This document shows, one piece after another, positions 61,592 to 64,000 of a DNA stretch of 64,000 nt. Position numbers and translations under genes: made by a program. How positions within the stretch are numbered: position 1 is the first letter of the stretch; every line of letters begins with the position of its first letter. The DNA comes from Alloacidobacterium dinghuense (GTDB lineage Bacteria; Acidobacteriota; Terriglobia; Terriglobales; Acidobacteriaceae), in the NCBI RefSeq assembly GCF_014274465.1, contig NZ_CP060394.1, forward strand, positions 124,001 to 188,000. Direction: 5' to 3'. The notes under the pieces were generated by a model. It was not told where the DNA came from. It did not search any database and worked only from the letters and a program-made list of their open reading frames with translations.

Positions 61592-64000
61592 TTGATTCAA
61601 CGTCGTGATTTTCTCAAGCTTCTCGCCTCAATCGGGGCAGGTTCTGCGGTTCACTCTGGTTTCGGCTTCGCGCTTGAAACCTCGCCGGGACTTCGCAAAG
61701 GGGAGTATTCACCCGGGAGAATTCCCAATGAGTTTTCTCTTTTCCTGCCCGGTGAAGAAGATGCCCTTCGATCCGTTCCAACAGTAAGCGGAATCCAGCG
61801 CGGAGAACTGACAGCCAAGGCTGGAACGCGATCGGCTGCTATTCGCCCAGGAGAAATGTTCGATGGCTGGCAGCTCATCACGATCAGCGACATAAACGGC
61901 GTGACTACTGCAGTATTTGAAAAGCACGTTACGCATCGTGGAGCGATCGCGTATGTGACCGAGCAGGAAGGCATGATTGCATGGATTCCCAAGTTTGTTG
62001 GCAGCCTCGCAAAGATTCGACCACGGCCAACAAATACACCTCATGGCGTAAAGCTGGAGAGGGCCGCGCGCTACGTCCCAGGCCCAGATGTTACCGGGCT
62101 CTATCTGCTGAACTCATCCGAAGATCCCTGTTATGAGAATGTCGCGGCTCTGGGTGCTGAGTATATTGGCTGGACGCTCGTAGCGAATGAACAGGGAGGG
62201 CCGAAGGTCTGTTTGTATCTGGAGCCTGATGGCAAATCGCGGGAGATAGCAGGCAAGCCGGATGGAGATGGATCATGGGAACAGGATCAATTGGGAGCGT
62301 ATTTCGACCCGGCTGAATTGCTTTCGGATGAAAACCCGAAGGTTTACGAATATACCCCGGGCTATAGCAAGCGCGCATTGCTCGGTGGCTATCTTCCCGT
62401 GGCCGATATCGGCGTGTGGAATCCTCAGTATCAATGCGGCTATGAAACCATGCTTCTGTTGCCACCGGGCACCGACGCGAAGCCCCTCGGGCGTGTTCGT
62501 GTGATGATTCCGGAGGATCGGGCTGGTGCGTATTCGAGCATGCATGCTATTGCGAAGGATGCAGACGGCAGATCCTATGTAGATCGGTATTGGAACTGTT
62601 CACCCGAGTCTTTTTACGCCGAGCTTGCGGGGATATGGAATCGTTGGTCGTCGCTCTATGAAACGGCGATGCAGGTCAGGATTCCCGATGAGTGGTTGTT
62701 GAATGCTGCGCGCGCGAGCATCACGCTATCGCGGTGCAGCTATCGAGGACTTGAACCCACCTATCAGATCGGCGAGGGAGCTTACACGAAGATTCCCGAG
62801 CGTAGTCATGCGCTCTTCCCTGTGGCCGAATATGAGTTCATCTGGGCGCAGCAAATCTGGAATCTTACCGATGATGCTGATGCTTATTATCAGTACTACC
62901 TCGAAAAATACGTGTTGCCGAACGGGGATTTTGTGTACAACACGCAGGACCAGGTAGAAGCGCCGCTGAATGTCGGAGTTTTTCTCGCAAATTCGGCGCG
63001 TTCTTACGACTACAGCAGGAATCTCGATGCCTTGCAAAAGCGGCTGCCGATTCTCGATCGCATGATCGCTTTCGTCCTTAGGCGTTACGAGTACAGCAAA
63101 GAGATATTTTCTCCGGGCGACCGGCGCTATGGGCTGATCTACGGATCGCCGGAGGCGGATTTGGGTGATCCGAATAATGATTTTCCCAAGTCGCATCCGC
63201 TCTACTATCAGAATTCGGCCTGGATCTGGCGGGGGCTGAACGAGCATGCGCGCTGCCTCGCTCTTGCCGCGCAGGCCGGTCATGATGAAAGTCTCATCGG
63301 AGCCGCGACGCGATATGCGGGGATTGCGACGGAGATGCGGGCGAACATTCAGGCGTCGCTCGAAGCAACGCTTTCGCTCCGCACGCCGGAGATGAAGGCC
63401 GCGGGCATTTCTCCGTTCACACCGGACGATATTCATCGCCGTCCGACTGAATTAGCCAGCTACGAAAACCACCGCTTTATGCAGGATTGGTTCCTTGCCG
63501 ACTGGGGAGATCCAGCACTCGACCTCGGCCATCTGAAGCATCGTGAGTTGGCGGGCATGCAGATTCTTGGGCTCCACACGGACGGAGCCGAGGCGCGTAC
63601 GTCGAACTTTATGGACCATGGCAGCCTTGCAGTGAAGATCCGACAGGAAGACTATCGTCCATTTTTGCTGAATCTCTACGCGCTGGTTTGTTACGCTGCC
63701 GACTCTGGGAATCGCTATGCGCCCGAGGACGCCTTGATTCCCGGAAGCTTTGCAGGTGAGGGGAATCGGTATGGCTGGGCCTCCGTCATCAACAGCACGC
63801 TTCAGCCCTCGGTTGGCCTTCGCTGGCTGCTCTGTTATGAAGAATCGGATAAGGATGTGTGCCATCTGCAGAAGGCCGCGCCCAAACACTGGTTTGCAGC
63901 TGGAGAGACGATCGCGGTTGCGAAGTGCCCTACACGCTTTGGTCCGGTGAGCTGGTCGACGCGAGCCATATCCGACCGTCAGTGGAAGGTTATGCTCGAC
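61592..64000 (+). CDS. Tat-exported putative six-hairpin-type glycoside hydrolase (partial at right edge)
   Basis: An 803-codon frame stays open from TTG 61592 to the window end, which is why it has no visible stop. AAGGAGA sits 11 bases before the TTG. The N-terminus is a twin-arginine signal (IQRRDFLKLLASIGAGSAVH). The first ~370 residues look like beta-sandwich (PKVCLYLEPDGKSREIAG, RVRVMIPEDRAGAYSSMHAI). The second part is helical and aromatic-rich (WLLNAARASITLSRCSYRGL, YYQYYLEKYVLPNGDFVYNT, HPLYYQNSAWIWRGLNEHAR), resembling the (alpha/alpha)6 toroid of six-hairpin glycosidases. No GH family can be named with confidence. It follows the two-component genes on the same strand with a 124-bp gap and is a probable target of them. 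Confidence 0.7.
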   Translation, partial: MIQRRDFLKLLASIGAGSAVHSGFGFALETSPGLRKGEYSPGRIPNEFSLFLPGEEDALRSVPTVSGIQRGELTAKAGTRSAAIRPGEMFDGWQLITISDINGVTTAVFEKHVTHRGAIAYVTEQEGMIAWIPKFVGSLAKIRPRPTNTPHGVKLERAARYVPGPDVTGLYLLNSSEDPCYENVAALGAEYIGWTLVANEQGGPKVCLYLEPDGKSREIAGKPDGDGSWEQDQLGAYFDPAELLSDENPKVYEYTPGYSKRALLGGYLPVADIGVWNPQYQCGYETMLLLPPGTDAKPLGRVRVMIPEDRAGAYSSMHAIAKDADGRSYVDRYWNCSPESFYAELAGIWNRWSSLYETAMQVRIPDEWLLNAARASITLSRCSYRGLEPTYQIGEGAYTKIPERSHALFPVAEYEFIWAQQIWNLTDDADAYYQYYLEKYVLPNGDFVYNTQDQVEAPLNVGVFLANSARSYDYSRNLDALQKRLPILDRMIAFVLRRYEYSKEIFSPGDRRYGLIYGSPEADLGDPNNDFPKSHPLYYQNSAWIWRGLNEHARCLALAAQAGHDESLIGAATRYAGIATEMRANIQASLEATLSLRTPEMKAAGISPFTPDDIHRRPTELASYENHRFMQDWFLADWGDPALDLGHLKHRELAGMQILGLHTDGAEARTSNFMDHGSLAVKIRQEDYRPFLLNLYALVCYAADSGNRYAPEDALIPGSFAGEGNRYGWASVINSTLQPSVGLRWLLCYEESDKDVCHLQKAAPKHWFAAGETIAVAKCPTRFGPVSWSTRAISDRQWKVMLD

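Overview
The window reads as chromosomal DNA of a heterotrophic Acidobacteriota (class Terriglobia, Acidobacteriaceae-like). The clues are three very large Oar-type TonB-dependent receptors with an N-terminal carboxypeptidase-regulatory-like domain, a beta-propeller sensor kinase, a PadR regulator next to an ADOP-type permease-prefix protein, a BlaI/M56-peptidase pair with heptad repeats, many secreted TPR and Ig-like proteins, and scattered glycoside hydrolases. No rRNA, CRISPR array, transposase or phage gene was seen. The taxonomic call is inference from gene families.

Layout. 1-4.6 kb: start of a threonine-synthase-like gene, a secreted TPR protein, an APC-family permease and a YflT-type stress protein. 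4.7-5.4 kb: tRNA-Ser(GCT) with its promoter and two small genes. 5.5-10.4 kb: a TPR-sulfotransferase and a YVTN-propeller/phosphoesterase with a possible Pho box and a strong terminator. This unit looks foreign. 10.8-14.5 kb: TonB receptor plus a small secreted protein. 14.4-17.9 kb: a Cus/Cop-type two-component system, then PadR with a short membrane protein carrying a permease-prefix domain. 17.9-24.7 kb: a likely oxidant-stress block made of AraC/DUF417 (rclR-rclC-like), a receiver-TM-trypsin fusion, and divergent katG and oxyR. 24.7-34.2 kb: a tripartite RND efflux operon preceded by a propeller histidine kinase and a NarL-type regulator, all on the minus strand.

34.2-40.3 kb: a secreted protein with eleven tandem ~88-residue Ig-like repeats and an exported alpha/beta hydrolase. 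40.3-49.0 kb: a saccharide locus with GH39, LacI and GH3 in one operon, preceded by a TonB receptor. 49.3-51.6 kb: BlaI-like repressor and M56 metallopeptidase. 51.6-52.3 kb: a decayed gene with an in-frame amber codon. 52.3-64 kb: TPR protein and TonB receptor on minus, and a divergent run of substrate-binding lipoprotein, histidine kinase, response regulator and a Tat-exported enzyme that runs off the right edge.

The genes suggest a soil-type polymer degrader. Receptors import oligosaccharides, secreted or periplasmic hydrolases trim them, and dedicated regulators (LacI; SBP-kinase-regulator) report substrate. The most unusual items are the receiver-TM-trypsin fusion that lacks its phosphoacceptor Asp (19.6-21.2 kb) and the substrate-binding-protein/LamG-OB kinase/regulator relay facing a TonB receptor across an intergenic region rich in inverted repeats (57.4-61.5 kb).
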